A stretch of DNA of 53,478 nucleotides from Polynucleobacter sp. (GCF_018500155.2 NZ_JAHBAK020000049.1:1-53478), one strand, 5' to 3'. Numbered from the stretch's first letter, positions 17,117 through 27,397 are shown. Notes: generated by a model from the sequence alone, not told the origin. A program made the numbers and translations.

Positions 17117-18739
17117 ATGTTTGCAGGAATGAATCCGAGTGCTACGCCATCTTTGGCACCGCACCATATGGCATTAATCCCCCAAGAGCGCCTCGCAGAA
17201 ATTCAGAAAGAATATTTCACAGAGCTTGCCCACATCGCAACAAATCCAGAGGCGATTGAGGTAAAAGATCGCCGTTTCGCAGGAAAGGCATGGCATTCAT
17301 CTTGGAGTAAGGTGATTGCTGCGACCTATCTACTCAATTCCAAGCATTTAATGTCATTGGCTAAGGCAGTTGAAACGGATGAGAAAACCCGTCAAAAGAT
17401 TTTGTTTGCAACAGAGCAGATGATAGATGCCTTATCGCCGTCCAATTTCATGGCAACCAACCCTGAGGTCATTGAAAATATCATCAGCACCCAAGGCCAA
17501 TCCATTCAAAAAGGTATCGTGAATCTGCTTGGTGATATGAAGAAGGGTAAAGTTTCTATTACCGACGAAAGTGCCTTTGAGGTTGGAAAAAATATTGCTA
17601 CAACAGAAGGGCATGTCGTTTTCCGTAACGAGTTATTTGAGCTCATTCAATACACGCCATTAACAGAAACGGTTTTTGAGCGTCCTTACTTAATGGTGCC
17701 ACCATGTATCAATAAGTATTACATCTTGGATTTACAACCTGATAATTCAGTGGTGCGCCATATGGTTGCCCAGGGACACACTGTTTTCCTGGTGTCCTGG
17801 AAAAATCCTGATGCCTCTATGGCAAAGGTGAGTTGGGACGATTATGTTGGTAAGGGCGTAATTAAAGCCATTGAGGTAGTTCAAGATATTAGCGAATCAA
17901 AACAAATCAATATTTTGGGTTTCTGCGTCGGTGGAACATTAACGACTTCTGCGCTGGCAGTATTGGCTGCCCGTGATGAACATCCCGCAGCTAGTCTGAC
18001 GCTATTCACTACCTTACTTGATTTCACCAACACCGGCATCTTAGATGTATTTATTGATGAAGCGATGGTGGAGTTACGTGAAAACACCATTGGCGGTAAA
18101 ACAGGTACTTATGGAATGATGTCTGGTTTGGATCTGGGCAATACGTTTTCCTTTTTGCGACCGAATGATCTTGTTTGGAATTATGTTGTTGATAATTACC
18201 TCAAAGGAAATTCACCACCCCCCTTTGATTTACTGTATTGGAATGGTGACTCAACAAATCTGCCTGGCAATATGTATTGCTGGTATCTGCGTCACACTTA
18301 TTTACAAAACGATTTGGTCAAGCCTGGAAAGGTCACTATTTGTGGCGAGAAAATTGACCTAGGTAAGATTAAATGTCCTGCCTATTTATATGCATCCCAG
18401 GAAGATCACATCGTTCCGTGGCAATCTGCTTATGAGTCAACCCACATCCTCAAAGGTAAAAACCGCTTTGTGCTTGGTGCGTCTGGCCATATTGCTGGTG
18501 TTATAAACCCACCGGCCAAGAATAAGCGCTATTACTTTGAAAATAACAAGATTGCGCCAACCGCCGAAGAGTGGTTGGCAGATGCAAAGCAAATCCCAGG
18601 AAGTTGGTGGCCAAACTACACCAAATGGCTCGAGCAATTTGGCGGAGAACAAAAACCAGCCCCATCCAACTTTGGTAATGCAAAGTATAAAAAGATGGAA
18701 GCTGCACCAGGGGTTTATGTAAAAGAGAAAGCAGCCTGA
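17117..18739 (+). CDS. phaC: class I polyhydroxyalkanoate synthase
   Basis: This 540-residue enzyme polymerises 3-hydroxyacyl-CoA into PHA granules. The lipase-like box GFCVGG gives the nucleophile Cys270. Asp430 in SQEDHIVPW and His458 in ASGHIAGV complete the triad. The spacing matches Ralstonia eutropha PhaC (Cys319, Asp480, His508), so this protein is about 49 residues shorter, all at the N-terminus. The N-terminal domain of class I enzymes is variable, and the shorter form is probably real because no in-frame start with good context is seen upstream. Only a weak ribosome site is seen before the ATG. It heads phaC-phaB-phaR. Confidence 0.95.
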   Translation: MFAGMNPSATPSLAPHHMALIPQERLAEIQKEYFTELAHIATNPEAIEVKDRRFAGKAWHSSWSKVIAATYLLNSKHLMSLAKAVETDEKTRQKILFATEQMIDALSPSNFMATNPEVIENIISTQGQSIQKGIVNLLGDMKKGKVSITDESAFEVGKNIATTEGHVVFRNELFELIQYTPLTETVFERPYLMVPPCINKYYILDLQPDNSVVRHMVAQGHTVFLVSWKNPDASMAKVSWDDYVGKGVIKAIEVVQDISESKQINILGFCVGGTLTTSALAVLAARDEHPAASLTLFTTLLDFTNTGILDVFIDEAMVELRENTIGGKTGTYGMMSGLDLGNTFSFLRPNDLVWNYVVDNYLKGNSPPPFDLLYWNGDSTNLPGNMYCWYLRHTYLQNDLVKPGKVTICGEKIDLGKIKCPAYLYASQEDHIVPWQSAYESTHILKGKNRFVLGASGHIAGVINPPAKNKRYYFENNKIAPTAEEWLADAKQIPGSWWPNYTKWLEQFGGEQKPAPSNFGNAKYKKMEAAPGVYVKEKAA

Positions 18740-18792
18740 TTTAACAATAAACAAATTCATTCATCACAAAAGTTTTTTACAAGGGGAAAGTA

Positions 18793-19533
18793 ATGTCTCA
18801 AAAAGTTGCATATGTAACAGGTGGTATGGGTGGCATTGGAACCGCTATTTGCCAGCGCTTAGCTAAAGATGGCTTTAAGGTGATTGCGGGTTGTGGCCCC
18901 AATTCACCGCGTAAAGACCGTTGGCTTGCCGAACAAAAAGCTCTTGGGTTTGACTTTATTGCCTCCGAAGGTAATGTCTCTGACTGGGATAGCACTGTTG
19001 CCGCCTTTGATAAGGTAAAGGCTGAGGTAGGTCGTGTTGATGTATTAGTCAATAATGCTGGCATAACCCGCGATAGCGTATTTCGCAAAATGACGCCTGA
19101 TGCATGGAAGGCTGTTATCGACACCAACTTGAACTCATTGTTTAACGTCACCAAGCAAGTTATTGATGGTATGGTCGACAACAACTGGGGCCGCATCATC
19201 AATATTTCATCCGTGAACGGTCAAAAAGGTCAATTTGGACAATGTAACTATTCCACGGCAAAAGCAGGTTTGCATGGTTTCACAATGGCATTAGCGCAAG
19301 AGGTTGCCACCAAGGGCGTTACTGTGAACACCGTTTCTCCTGGTTATATCGGAACGGATATGGTCAAGGCCATTCGTGAGGATGTGCTCGAGAAGATCGT
19401 GGCCGGTATTCCTGTAAAGCGCTTAGGTACACCAGAAGAAATCGCATCCATTTGCTGTTGGATTGCCTCTGATGATGGTGGTTATGCTACCGGAGCTGAC
19501 TTCTCCTTAAATGGTGGTATCCATACTGGTTAA
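18793..19533 (+). CDS. phaB: acetoacetyl-CoA reductase (SDR family)
   Basis: This 246-residue short-chain dehydrogenase has the NADPH-binding loop TGGMGGIG at residues 9-16, NNAGITRD at about 87-94, Ser140, Tyr153 and Lys157 (YSTAK). These features and the length match PhaB, which reduces acetoacetyl-CoA to (R)-3-hydroxybutyryl-CoA for PHA synthesis. FabG is a close relative, but the position directly after phaC supports PhaB. An AAGGGGAAAG ribosome site lies before the ATG. It starts 53 bp after phaC. Confidence 0.94.
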   Translation: MSQKVAYVTGGMGGIGTAICQRLAKDGFKVIAGCGPNSPRKDRWLAEQKALGFDFIASEGNVSDWDSTVAAFDKVKAEVGRVDVLVNNAGITRDSVFRKMTPDAWKAVIDTNLNSLFNVTKQVIDGMVDNNWGRIINISSVNGQKGQFGQCNYSTAKAGLHGFTMALAQEVATKGVTVNTVSPGYIGTDMVKAIREDVLEKIVAGIPVKRLGTPEEIASICCWIASDDGGYATGADFSLNGGIHTG

Positions 19534-19643
19534 TTAAGTCAAAAAAGCAGTATTGTTGGGGCGCAACACAGCTAATTTTCCTTTTGTTCTGACTAGGGAT
19601 ACACTATGCTGATGTTGCGTTGCAGTATTTAGTAAGGAAAAAA

Positions 19644-20204
19644 ATGGCTACCCGTGCAAAAAAAGCTGGTGAAGATCGGCTCATCAAGAAGTACCCCAAT
19701 CGTCGTCTTTATGACACCCAAAGCAGTACTTACGTTACCTTGACTGATATCAAAGGTTTAGTGATGGGTAACGAGAGTTTTAAGGTCTTGGACGCAAAAA
19801 CTGATGAAGATCTCACGCGCAATATCCTATTGCAAATCATCTTGGAGGAAGAGGCTGGTGGTGCACCTGTGTTTTCCACCCAAATGCTGTCTCAAATTAT
19901 TCGTTTTTACGGTAATTCCATGCAGGGCTTGATGGGCAATTATCTAGAAAAGACAATGCAGTCTTTTGTTGATATTCACAATAAATTAGGCGATCAAACT
20001 AAGGGCTTGGGTGCTGGCAGCACTCCAGAGGCTTGGTCGCAAATGCTGAATCTTCAAAATCCTCTGATGCAAAATCTCATGGGAAACTATATGGAGCAAA
20101 GCAAGGATTTGTTTCTTAAAATGCAAGAGCAGATGCAGGGTTCGCAAAACATGTTTGGCGGCTTCCCATTTACCCCACAGCAAAATAAGACTGAAAAAGA
20201 ATAG
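19644..20204 (+). CDS. phaR: PhaR, PHA synthesis repressor
   Basis: From the ATG at 19644 this is 186 residues. The N-terminal DNA-binding PHB_acc_N domain reads [22 protein letters not shown], a near-invariant family segment (residues about 12-33). The accumulation domain follows ([22 protein letters not shown]), and then a Gln/Met-rich amphipathic tail. PhaR represses phasin genes and its own gene until it is sequestered on PHA granules. An upstream TTG at 19620 is in frame, but AAGGA at 19634-19638 supports the ATG. About 110 bp separate it from phaB, so it may also have its own promoter; the repeated GCAGTATT motif there (near 19548 and 19622) is worth noting. Confidence 0.94.
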   Translation: MATRAKKAGEDRLIKKYPNRRLYDTQSSTYVTLTDIKGLVMGNESFKVLDAKTDEDLTRNILLQIILEEEAGGAPVFSTQMLSQIIRFYGNSMQGLMGNYLEKTMQSFVDIHNKLGDQTKGLGAGSTPEAWSQMLNLQNPLMQNLMGNYMEQSKDLFLKMQEQMQGSQNMFGGFPFTPQQNKTEKE

Positions 20205-20206
20205 TT

Positions 20207-21565
20207 GTGGCTGGAAAGATTGGTTTTGTATCCTTGGGTTGCCCCAAGGCGTTAGTAGATTCTGAACTTATTCTTACTCAACTGAGTGCCGAAGGCTATG
20301 AAACAGCCAAGGATTATTCTGGCGCAGATCTTGTGGTGGTCAATACCTGTGGTTTTATAGATTCTGCTGTTGAAGAAAGTCTATCCGCTATTGGCGAGGC
20401 GCTTGCAGAAAATGGCAAGGTCATTGTCACAGGATGCTTGGGTGCTCGTAAGAATGCCGATGGCAGCGATCTCATTCAAAGCATTCATCCTAAGGTGCTG
20501 GCTGTTACAGGTCCTCATGCGACCAATGAGGTAATGCAAGCAATACATACGCATTTACCAAAACCGCACGATCCATTTACCGATTTAGTCCCACCTACAG
20601 GCGTAAAGCTGACGCCCAAGCACTATGCTTACCTCAAAATATCTGAAGGGTGCAACCATCGCTGTACTTTTTGCATTATTCCTAATCTGCGTGGTGATTT
20701 GGTCTCTCGACCTATTGGTGAAGTATTGCAAGAGGCAAAACGTCTATTTGAATCTGGTGTTAAAGAGTTGCTTGTGGTATCCCAGGATACAAGTGCTTAT
20801 GGTGTCGATATTCAATATCGAACTGGATTTTGGGATGGCAAGCCAATTAAAACTAGAATGTTTGATTTGGTCAACGCCTTAAATCAGATTGCTCGTGAAC
20901 ACCAAGCCTGGGTGCGTTTGCATTATGTTTACCCATACCCCCATGTGGATGACATTCTCCCTCTGATGGCAGAGTTTTCTGAATATGGGTATGGTGTATT
21001 ACCTTATTTGGATATCCCTTTGCAACATGCGCATCCCGATGTTCTTAAGCGAATGAAGCGTCCAGCCAGTGGCGAAAAAAATATAGAGCGCATTTTGGCT
21101 TGGCGAAATATATGCCCAGACCTGGTGATACGCAGTACGTTTATTGCAGGATTTCCGGGTGAGACAGAGGGTGAGTTTGAGTATTTACTCAATTTCCTGA
21201 ATGAGGCCCAAATTGATCGTGCTGGTTGCTTTGCTTACTCGCCGGTTGAGGGGGCTATTGCAAACCAATTAGATAGTCCCATACCAGACGCGATTCGAGA
21301 GGCCCGTCGTGCCAAATTTATGGCCAAAGCCGAAGATATCTCTATAAAACGCTTAGCCAAAAAGGTGGGTAAGCGCATTCAGGTCATCATTGACCGCGTG
21401 GATGAAACAGGCGGCATTGGGCGCTCTATCGGTGACGCCCCAGAAATTGATGGTTTGGTACGGGTTTTGCCCCCCAATAAGCCATCTAAGCGCTATCGTT
21501 TGGGCGAAATCATCCGGGTCACGGTGATCGATGCCCAAGGGCATGACCTAATAGCGCAGACTTGA
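20207..21565 (+). CDS. rimO: RimO, ribosomal protein S12 methylthiotransferase
   Basis: This 452-residue radical-SAM enzyme adds a methylthio group to Asp89 of ribosomal protein S12. The N-terminal UPF0004 domain has Cys12, Cys48 and Cys77 for one iron-sulphur cluster. The radical-SAM motif CNHRCTFC places the second cluster on Cys149, Cys153 and Cys156. A C-terminal TRAM domain (about 385-450) follows. RISEGCNH-like KISEGCNH and PYLDIPLQH are RimO-type, distinguishing it from MiaB. The start is GTG 20207, two bases after the phaR stop, so translation is probably coupled to phaR. It interrupts the PHA gene series for no obvious functional reason. Confidence 0.95.
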   Translation: MAGKIGFVSLGCPKALVDSELILTQLSAEGYETAKDYSGADLVVVNTCGFIDSAVEESLSAIGEALAENGKVIVTGCLGARKNADGSDLIQSIHPKVLAVTGPHATNEVMQAIHTHLPKPHDPFTDLVPPTGVKLTPKHYAYLKISEGCNHRCTFCIIPNLRGDLVSRPIGEVLQEAKRLFESGVKELLVVSQDTSAYGVDIQYRTGFWDGKPIKTRMFDLVNALNQIAREHQAWVRLHYVYPYPHVDDILPLMAEFSEYGYGVLPYLDIPLQHAHPDVLKRMKRPASGEKNIERILAWRNICPDLVIRSTFIAGFPGETEGEFEYLLNFLNEAQIDRAGCFAYSPVEGAIANQLDSPIPDAIREARRAKFMAKAEDISIKRLAKKVGKRIQVIIDRVDETGGIGRSIGDAPEIDGLVRVLPPNKPSKRYRLGEIIRVTVIDAQGHDLIAQT

Positions 21566-21646
21566 CGATTGTTATAAAACTGATGTTTGTGTCTTTAAGT
21601 ATGTACCAATTTAGCCTAATTTTTAGGCATAGCTAAGGGGATTGAT

Positions 21647-22831
21647 ATGAGTCGTGATGTCGTTGTCTTAAGTGCTGTACGTTCCGCAATTGGCAGCTTT
21701 AATGGTTCGCTTTCGAGTTTTGAGCCTTCAGAGCTTGGCGGAATCGTAATGAAAGAAGCGGTTGCGCGCTCTGGTGTAGATCCTGCATTGATTAATTACG
21801 TGACTGTTGGTAACACGATTCCAACAGATAGTCGTTATGCGTATGTCGCTCGTGTTGCTGCTATCCAGGCTGGTTTACCTATGGAGTCTGTAGCTATGGC
21901 CCTCAATCGTTTGTGCAGCTCAGGTTTGCAGGCGATTGTGACTACCGCTCAACAAATCATGTTGGGTGATTGTGACTACGGTATTGGTGGTGGTGTTGAA
22001 GTAATGTCTCGTGGAATGTATGGCTCACCTGCAATGCGCAGTGGTGCTCGTATGGGCGATACCAAAATGCTTGATTTAATGGTAGCTGTATTGACTGACC
22101 CATTTGGCGTCGGCCATATGGGTGTTACTGCAGAAAATCTTGTTGAGAAGTGGAAATTAACTCGCGAAGAACAAGATGCTTTGGCGGTGGAATCTCACCG
22201 TCGTGCAGCGCATGCTATCAAAGAGGGTCGCTTCAAATCTCAGATCGTTCCTATCACTATTAAGACACGTAAAGGCGATGTGGTGTTTGATACCGATGAA
22301 CATTGCAAGCCAGATACAACGATGGAAACGCTCGGCAAGATGAAGGCAGTATTTAAGAAAGAAGGCGGGTCTGTAACAGCAGGTAATGCATCCGGCATTA
22401 ATGATGGCGCCGCATTCTTTGTTCTCGCTGATGCTGAAACTGCTAAAAAAGCAGGCCATAAACCTATTGCACGATTGGTGTCCTATGCGGTTGCCGGTGT
22501 TCCAAACCACATTATGGGTGAAGGTCCGATTCCTGCAACTAAGCTTGCACTCGAGCGCGCCGGTCTTAAATTGGATCAGATCGATGTGATTGAGTCTAAT
22601 GAGGCGTTCGCAGCTCAAGCGCTAGCTGTTACGAAGGGTCTTGGATTGGATCCTGCGAAAACGAACGTGAATGGTGGTGCAATTGCTTTGGGTCACCCAA
22701 TTGGTTGCTCTGGTGCTGCAATTGCGACTAAAGCAATTCATGAGCTACAACGCGTTCAAGGTAAATACGCTTTAGTAACAATGTGTATTGGTGGTGGCCA
22801 GGGTATTGCTACTATTTTCGAGCGCTTATAA
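21647..22831 (+). CDS. bktB: acetyl-CoA C-acyltransferase (BktB/PhaA-type thiolase)
   Basis: This 394-residue thiolase condenses two acyl-CoA units. It has the nucleophile Cys90 in NRLCSSGLQA, His350 in GHPIG and Cys380 in MCIGGGQG. The overall sequence, including RVQGKYALVTMCIGGGQGIATIFER at the end, resembles Ralstonia eutropha BktB more than PhaA as far as I can recall them. BktB also accepts propionyl-CoA and supplies 3-ketovaleryl-CoA for PHBV. Substrate range cannot be read from sequence. TAAGGGGATTG is a good ribosome site. A small GCCTAA-TTT-TTAGGC hairpin (21614-21628) lies in the leader. It is convergent with serB. Confidence 0.9.
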   Translation: MSRDVVVLSAVRSAIGSFNGSLSSFEPSELGGIVMKEAVARSGVDPALINYVTVGNTIPTDSRYAYVARVAAIQAGLPMESVAMALNRLCSSGLQAIVTTAQQIMLGDCDYGIGGGVEVMSRGMYGSPAMRSGARMGDTKMLDLMVAVLTDPFGVGHMGVTAENLVEKWKLTREEQDALAVESHRRAAHAIKEGRFKSQIVPITIKTRKGDVVFDTDEHCKPDTTMETLGKMKAVFKKEGGSVTAGNASGINDGAAFFVLADAETAKKAGHKPIARLVSYAVAGVPNHIMGEGPIPATKLALERAGLKLDQIDVIESNEAFAAQALAVTKGLGLDPAKTNVNGGAIALGHPIGCSGAAIATKAIHELQRVQGKYALVTMCIGGGQGIATIFERL

Positions 22832-22873
22832 GCAAAACATTTTGAAGTGGTGCTCGCCTCTTAGGTAAAAAGC

Positions 22874-23782
22874 TTAGGAGATGAGCAATAAAGCTGCATC
22901 TAAGCCGACATGGTCAAAAGCCGCGTCGGCTTTTTCTTTGACAACAGGCTTGGCCTTGTAAGCAACGCTAATACCAGAGCCATTCATCATGATCAGGTCA
23001 TTTGCGCCATCACCCATAGTCATTGAATGAGATTTAGAGCAACCCAAAGCGAGGCAGGCTTGATCTAGATGGGCTGCTTTTGCAATGCCATCAACAATAT
23101 CGCCCAACACTTTACCTGTCAGCTTGCCGTCAATAATCTCAAGAGTGTTAGCTTGTGTTTGTTTGAAACCTAGCTGTTGACGTAATTTTTCTGTAAAGAA
23201 AGTAAAGCCGCCAGAAACGAGTAGGGTATAAAGGCCCCGCTGATGAGCGCCCGCTAAAAGTTCTACTGCACCAGGATTGGGGCGTAGTCTCTCGCGATAG
23301 ACAGCTTCAAGAGCGTCTGCGTGAATGCCCTCCAGTAGGGCAACTCGTCTACGCAAGCTTTCTTTAAAGTCTTTTATCTCACCACGCATGGTCGCTTCTG
23401 TAATTTCTGCAACGGCCGATTTTTTGCCGGTAAAGTCTGCAATCTCATCAATGCACTCTATATTGATGAGGGTAGAGTCCATATCCATCGCTAAAACACG
23501 TATCTCACTTGGAATGACTTCAGATCGTAAAAAGCAGAGATCAGTTTGATGGTTGCTAGCTATTGAGCGCAATAACTCGCGTTGCTCAGTATCAAGAGGC
23601 TGAGGAATTAGCCAGCGCTCTTGATGATAGGCGCCATTGGAAATTTGTCCGCTAGTGCTGTGTAATGTCACACCGAATTGAGAGGCGCAATCCTTTAAAT
23701 CAAAAACCAACTTAGTTGAGATAGGTTGGCGTGATAGGGCGACTAGAGTTGCGGGTAACGTTGATGGGTATTGCGTAGACAT
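22874..23782 (-). CDS. serB: phosphoserine phosphatase
   Basis: This 302-residue HAD-superfamily enzyme carries out the last step of serine synthesis. Motif I DMDST is at residues 100-104 (nucleophile and acid Asp), followed by ECIDEIADF, the SGGFTFF motif II and the GDGANDLIM motif III. An N-terminal domain of about 95 residues corresponds to the ACT-like region found in many proteobacterial SerB proteins. It is convergent with the thiolase gene (42 bp) and lies 40 bp downstream of mfd on the same strand, so read-through from mfd is possible. Confidence 0.95.
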   Translation of the reverse strand: MSTQYPSTLPATLVALSRQPISTKLVFDLKDCASQFGVTLHSTSGQISNGAYHQERWLIPQPLDTEQRELLRSIASNHQTDLCFLRSEVIPSEIRVLAMDMDSTLINIECIDEIADFTGKKSAVAEITEATMRGEIKDFKESLRRRVALLEGIHADALEAVYRERLRPNPGAVELLAGAHQRGLYTLLVSGGFTFFTEKLRQQLGFKQTQANTLEIIDGKLTGKVLGDIVDGIAKAAHLDQACLALGCSKSHSMTMGDGANDLIMMNGSGISVAYKAKPVVKEKADAAFDHVGLDAALLLIS

Positions 23783-23822
23783 GTCTAAATAATAGTGTAT
23801 GTGTAAACAAATAAAGCATTCA

Positions 23823-26800
23823 TTAGCTGGCCTTGGTTGTACTCAGAACTGCGGATTCATTAAGTCGCCGCAGAACTTGGCGAATGGCCTCTAAACGCTG
23901 TTCAAGCCTATCAAATTCACGATCTTTTTGGGGTAGGACCTTTAACTTATCTTGACCATTGAGTTGGATATGTTTACTCGACTGGATGAGTTGAATAATG
24001 CGCAATGGATCAATCGGTGGGTTCGGGATAAATTGAATTTGAATGGACGCGGGGCTGGCATCAATCTTTTTAATACCAAAGCCTGTCATTTCTAGACGTA
24101 GGCGATGTGTTTCATAAAAAGATTTCGCTTGATCAGGTAGATCTCCAAAGCGATCAACTAGCTCTTCGCGCAATCCCATTAACTCAGAAAAATCATTGCA
24201 ACCAGCAAAGCGTTTGTAGAGAGATAAGCGTTCATGTACATCAGGGCAATAATCATTGGGTAGAAGTGCAGGAATACCGAGATTGACATCAGTAGTCGCT
24301 TGTAACGGTGTCAGAAGATCTGGTTCCTTGCCACTGCGAAGTGCTTTTACAGCGCGATTAAGCATTTCTGTGTATAGCTGAAAACCGATTTCATGAATTT
24401 CACCAGATTGCTTGTCACCTAGCACTTCACCTGCGCCACGAATCTCTAAATCATGCATGGCAAGATAAAATCCAGACCCAAGTTCTTCCATGGCCTGAAT
24501 TGCGTTTAAGCGTAACTGCGCTTGCTTGCTGAGCGTTTCAGGATCGGGCACCAAGAGATAGGCATAGGCTTGATGATGAGAGCGTCCTACGCGGCCACGT
24601 AACTGGTGTAATTGGGCTAAACCAAATTTATCTGCTCGGTGCATGATGATAGTATTAGCGGTTGGAACGTCAATACCAGTCTCAATAATTGTTGTGCACA
24701 ATAATATATTGGTCCGTTGAGTCACGAATTCGCGCATAACCGATTCCAGTTCACGTTCGTGCATTTGACCATGTGCAACGCTGATACGTGCCTCTGGTAT
24801 TAATTCCTGCAACGCACGTTTGCGATTTTCAATAGTCTCTACTTCGTTATGCAGAAAATAAACCTGACCACCACGTTTGATTTCTCGCAGGACGGCCTCT
24901 CTGATTACGCTATCTCCCTCACGTCTAACAAAGGTTTTGATGGCAAGGCGTTTTTGTGGTGCTGTTGCGATAATCGAGAACTCTCGCAATCCTTCCATAG
25001 CCATTCCAAGTGTTCTCGGGATAGGCGTAGCTGTCAAAGTTAAGATGTCCACTTCAGCGCGCAGGGCTTTTAGCGCATCTTTTTGTCGCACTCCAAAACG
25101 GTGCTCTTCATCAACAATCACCAATCCAAGATTGGCAAACTGAGTCTCCTTAGATAGCAACTTATGGGTGCCAATGATGATGTCTGCCTCGCCTTTGGCA
25201 ATAGCTTCTAATGCAGCATTAATTTCCTTGCTGGTCTTAAAGCGTGAAAGTTCAACAATTCGTACTGGCCAATCTGCAAAACGGTCCTTCCACGTCGCAA
25301 CATGCTGTTCAGCAAGTAATGTAGTAGGCGCAAGAATAGCCACTTGTTTGCCACCCATTACGGCTACAAAACTTGCGCGCAAAGCAACTTCTGTCTTGCC
25401 AAAGCCAACATCTCCGCAAACCAAGCGATCCATAGGTGTTCCACTTGTCATATCAGCAATGACAGCTGCAATAGCATTGGCTTGATCGGGTGTTTCCTCG
25501 AATCCAAAGCTTTCTGCAAATGCGGCATAGTCATGTGCTGAAAATTCAAATGCATGACCTTTGCGAATGGCTCTAGCAGCATAAAGACCCAATAACTCAG
25601 CAGCCGTATCCCGAATTTGTTGGGCAGCTTTACGTTTTGCCTTATCCCATTGTCCGGAGCCTAATTGATGTAATGGTGCTGATTCAGGGTCCGAGCCTGC
25701 ATAGCGAGTAACCATTTGCAGTTGTTGAACGGGTACATATAAAGTCGCCTGACCTGCATATTGAAGGTGTAAAAATTCTTCAAAAATGGGGGCCTCTTTA
25801 GAGGGCGCTAGATTTAATAGCACCAGCCCTTGATAGCGACCTATGCCGTGCTCCGCATGAACAACGGGATCACCAATTTTGAGTTCAGATAAATCTTTAA
25901 AAAGCAGGTCGGGATCAGTATTTTCAGAAGATTTGCCTTTACGCCTCTGACGTGCCGTTGAGGTAAATAATTCTGCCTCTGTAAGGACTAGAAGATTTTC
26001 GGATTCCCACAAAAAGCCGTTGAGTAGTGGGGCGGTAACCAGTCCAAATAAAGAATTGCTCTTAACGAAGTCAGCAATGCCATCAAAACTTTCAGGTTTG
26101 AGTGGAAAGGTACTCTTGCCATCTTCTCCCGCAACGAAATTGCTTTCATCAAGCAATTGACGGATGGATTCTTTACGGCCAGCACTATCGCTGCATATCA
26201 GGACCCTGAGCTTCTGTTGCGCAACGATTTTACGAAGTCTTGCAATGGGGTCTGCTTCGCGACGATGAATGGCTACATCAGGAACCGGCAGAAAAGAATT
26301 TTTCTCAATTGCATCGTTTGCCTTAGATTCCAGCACCAATCGAGCATGAGGTTTGCAATAACTGAAATATTCATCGACATCTAGAAATAACTCTTTAGGT
26401 GCCAAGATGGGGCGATCAATATCGTGCTTGAGAAATTCATAACGTGAAAGAGTATCTTTCCAAAATCCTCTAATAGCCTCTTCAGTATTGCCAACACTGA
26501 CTATCCATACGGGTTCACCAGATCTTGGAAAATAGTCGAAGAGATGAGATTTTTCCTCAAAAAATAGGGGTAGATAGGATTCAATGCCTGCACTCGGAAT
26601 GCCGAGATTTGCATCTTTGTAGATGGAGCATCGAGTAGGGTCTCCCTCAAAAACCTCTCGCCAACGGCCTCGAAATGCGGTGCGTGCCTCATCGTCAAAA
26701 GGAAACTCGTGGCCAGGTAATATGCGCACTTCCTTGACTGGATATAGGCTTCGCTGTGTATCTGGATCAAATGACCTTATTTGTTCAATCTCATCACCAA

Positions 26801-27374
26801 ATAAATCGAGACGATAGGGTAATCCTGATCCCATGGGAAATAGATCGATCAAGCCCCCGCGAATACTGTATTCACCTGGACGCATCACAGCACTTACCGG
26901 ATCGTAGCCAGCTTGTTGTAACTGAAGCTTTAATGCAGCCTCATTTAGCTTGTCACCTTGACGAAAGAAAAACGTATGACCAGATAAAAATTGAGGCGGA
27001 CCCAATCGTTGCAGAGCGGTTGTCACTGGAACTAAAACAATGTCACAGCTGCCATTGAGTAATTCATACAAAGTAGCTAGTCGCTCAGAAACCAAGTCTT
27101 GATGCGGTGAAAAATGATCGTAAGGGAGAATTTCCCAGTCTGGAAGTAAACGAACCTGAAGTTTTGGGGCAAATGCAGGTATCTCTTCTGCAAGTCGCTG
27201 CGCCTCTTGTGCTTGAGCACAAAACACCACCATTACTGAAAAATCTTGGCGATAGCGTAAAGCTGATTGAGCCAATATGGCAGCATCGGCTGATCCCACT
27301 AGCCCTGAAAAGGTAAAGCGCTGCCCATCCCGCGGTGCAGGCATAGGGGGTGCTAGATTTAATGCATCAGACAT
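23823..27374 (-). CDS. mfd: Mfd transcription-repair coupling factor
   Basis: This 1183-residue DNA translocase removes RNA polymerase stalled at lesions and recruits UvrA. The UvrB-homology region lies in the first 350 residues (LPDWEILPYDHFSPHQDLVSER at about 78-99). The RNA-polymerase-interacting domain begins near residue 500 with GDPVVHAEHGIGRYQGL. RecG-like helicase motifs follow: GDVGFGKTEVALRA (Walker A), DEEH, TATPIPRTL and the second helicase lobe QLRGRVGRS. A TRCF C-terminal domain ends the protein. The length is normal for the family. It is divergent from ispD with 23 bp between start codons, so promoters of the two genes must overlap coding sequence. Confidence 0.96.
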   Translation of the reverse strand: MSDALNLAPPMPAPRDGQRFTFSGLVGSADAAILAQSALRYRQDFSVMVVFCAQAQEAQRLAEEIPAFAPKLQVRLLPDWEILPYDHFSPHQDLVSERLATLYELLNGSCDIVLVPVTTALQRLGPPQFLSGHTFFFRQGDKLNEAALKLQLQQAGYDPVSAVMRPGEYSIRGGLIDLFPMGSGLPYRLDLFGDEIEQIRSFDPDTQRSLYPVKEVRILPGHEFPFDDEARTAFRGRWREVFEGDPTRCSIYKDANLGIPSAGIESYLPLFFEEKSHLFDYFPRSGEPVWIVSVGNTEEAIRGFWKDTLSRYEFLKHDIDRPILAPKELFLDVDEYFSYCKPHARLVLESKANDAIEKNSFLPVPDVAIHRREADPIARLRKIVAQQKLRVLICSDSAGRKESIRQLLDESNFVAGEDGKSTFPLKPESFDGIADFVKSNSLFGLVTAPLLNGFLWESENLLVLTEAELFTSTARQRRKGKSSENTDPDLLFKDLSELKIGDPVVHAEHGIGRYQGLVLLNLAPSKEAPIFEEFLHLQYAGQATLYVPVQQLQMVTRYAGSDPESAPLHQLGSGQWDKAKRKAAQQIRDTAAELLGLYAARAIRKGHAFEFSAHDYAAFAESFGFEETPDQANAIAAVIADMTSGTPMDRLVCGDVGFGKTEVALRASFVAVMGGKQVAILAPTTLLAEQHVATWKDRFADWPVRIVELSRFKTSKEINAALEAIAKGEADIIIGTHKLLSKETQFANLGLVIVDEEHRFGVRQKDALKALRAEVDILTLTATPIPRTLGMAMEGLREFSIIATAPQKRLAIKTFVRREGDSVIREAVLREIKRGGQVYFLHNEVETIENRKRALQELIPEARISVAHGQMHERELESVMREFVTQRTNILLCTTIIETGIDVPTANTIIMHRADKFGLAQLHQLRGRVGRSHHQAYAYLLVPDPETLSKQAQLRLNAIQAMEELGSGFYLAMHDLEIRGAGEVLGDKQSGEIHEIGFQLYTEMLNRAVKALRSGKEPDLLTPLQATTDVNLGIPALLPNDYCPDVHERLSLYKRFAGCNDFSELMGLREELVDRFGDLPDQAKSFYETHRLRLEMTGFGIKKIDASPASIQIQFIPNPPIDPLRIIQLIQSSKHIQLNGQDKLKVLPQKDREFDRLEQRLEAIRQVLRRLNESAVLSTTKAS

Positions 27375-27397
27375 CTAGGCTCATTATAGAATCAGGC

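Noticed and set aside
18798-19202. 134-codon open frame antisense to phaB
   Set aside because: Shadow of a conserved dehydrogenase gene; no promoter or ribosome site seen.
21614-21628. GCCTAA-TTT-TTAGGC hairpin before the thiolase as a riboswitch
   Set aside because: A single 6-bp hairpin without conserved riboswitch core elements; too little for such a call.
22157-22618. 153-codon open frame antisense to the thiolase gene
   Set aside because: Fully inside a well-supported conserved gene, no ribosome site, cysteine- and histidine-rich composition typical of antisense shadow frames.
27350-27397. Upstream extension of ispD
   Set aside because: It would overlap mfd on the opposite strand, and the family fold begins shortly after the ATG at 27398.
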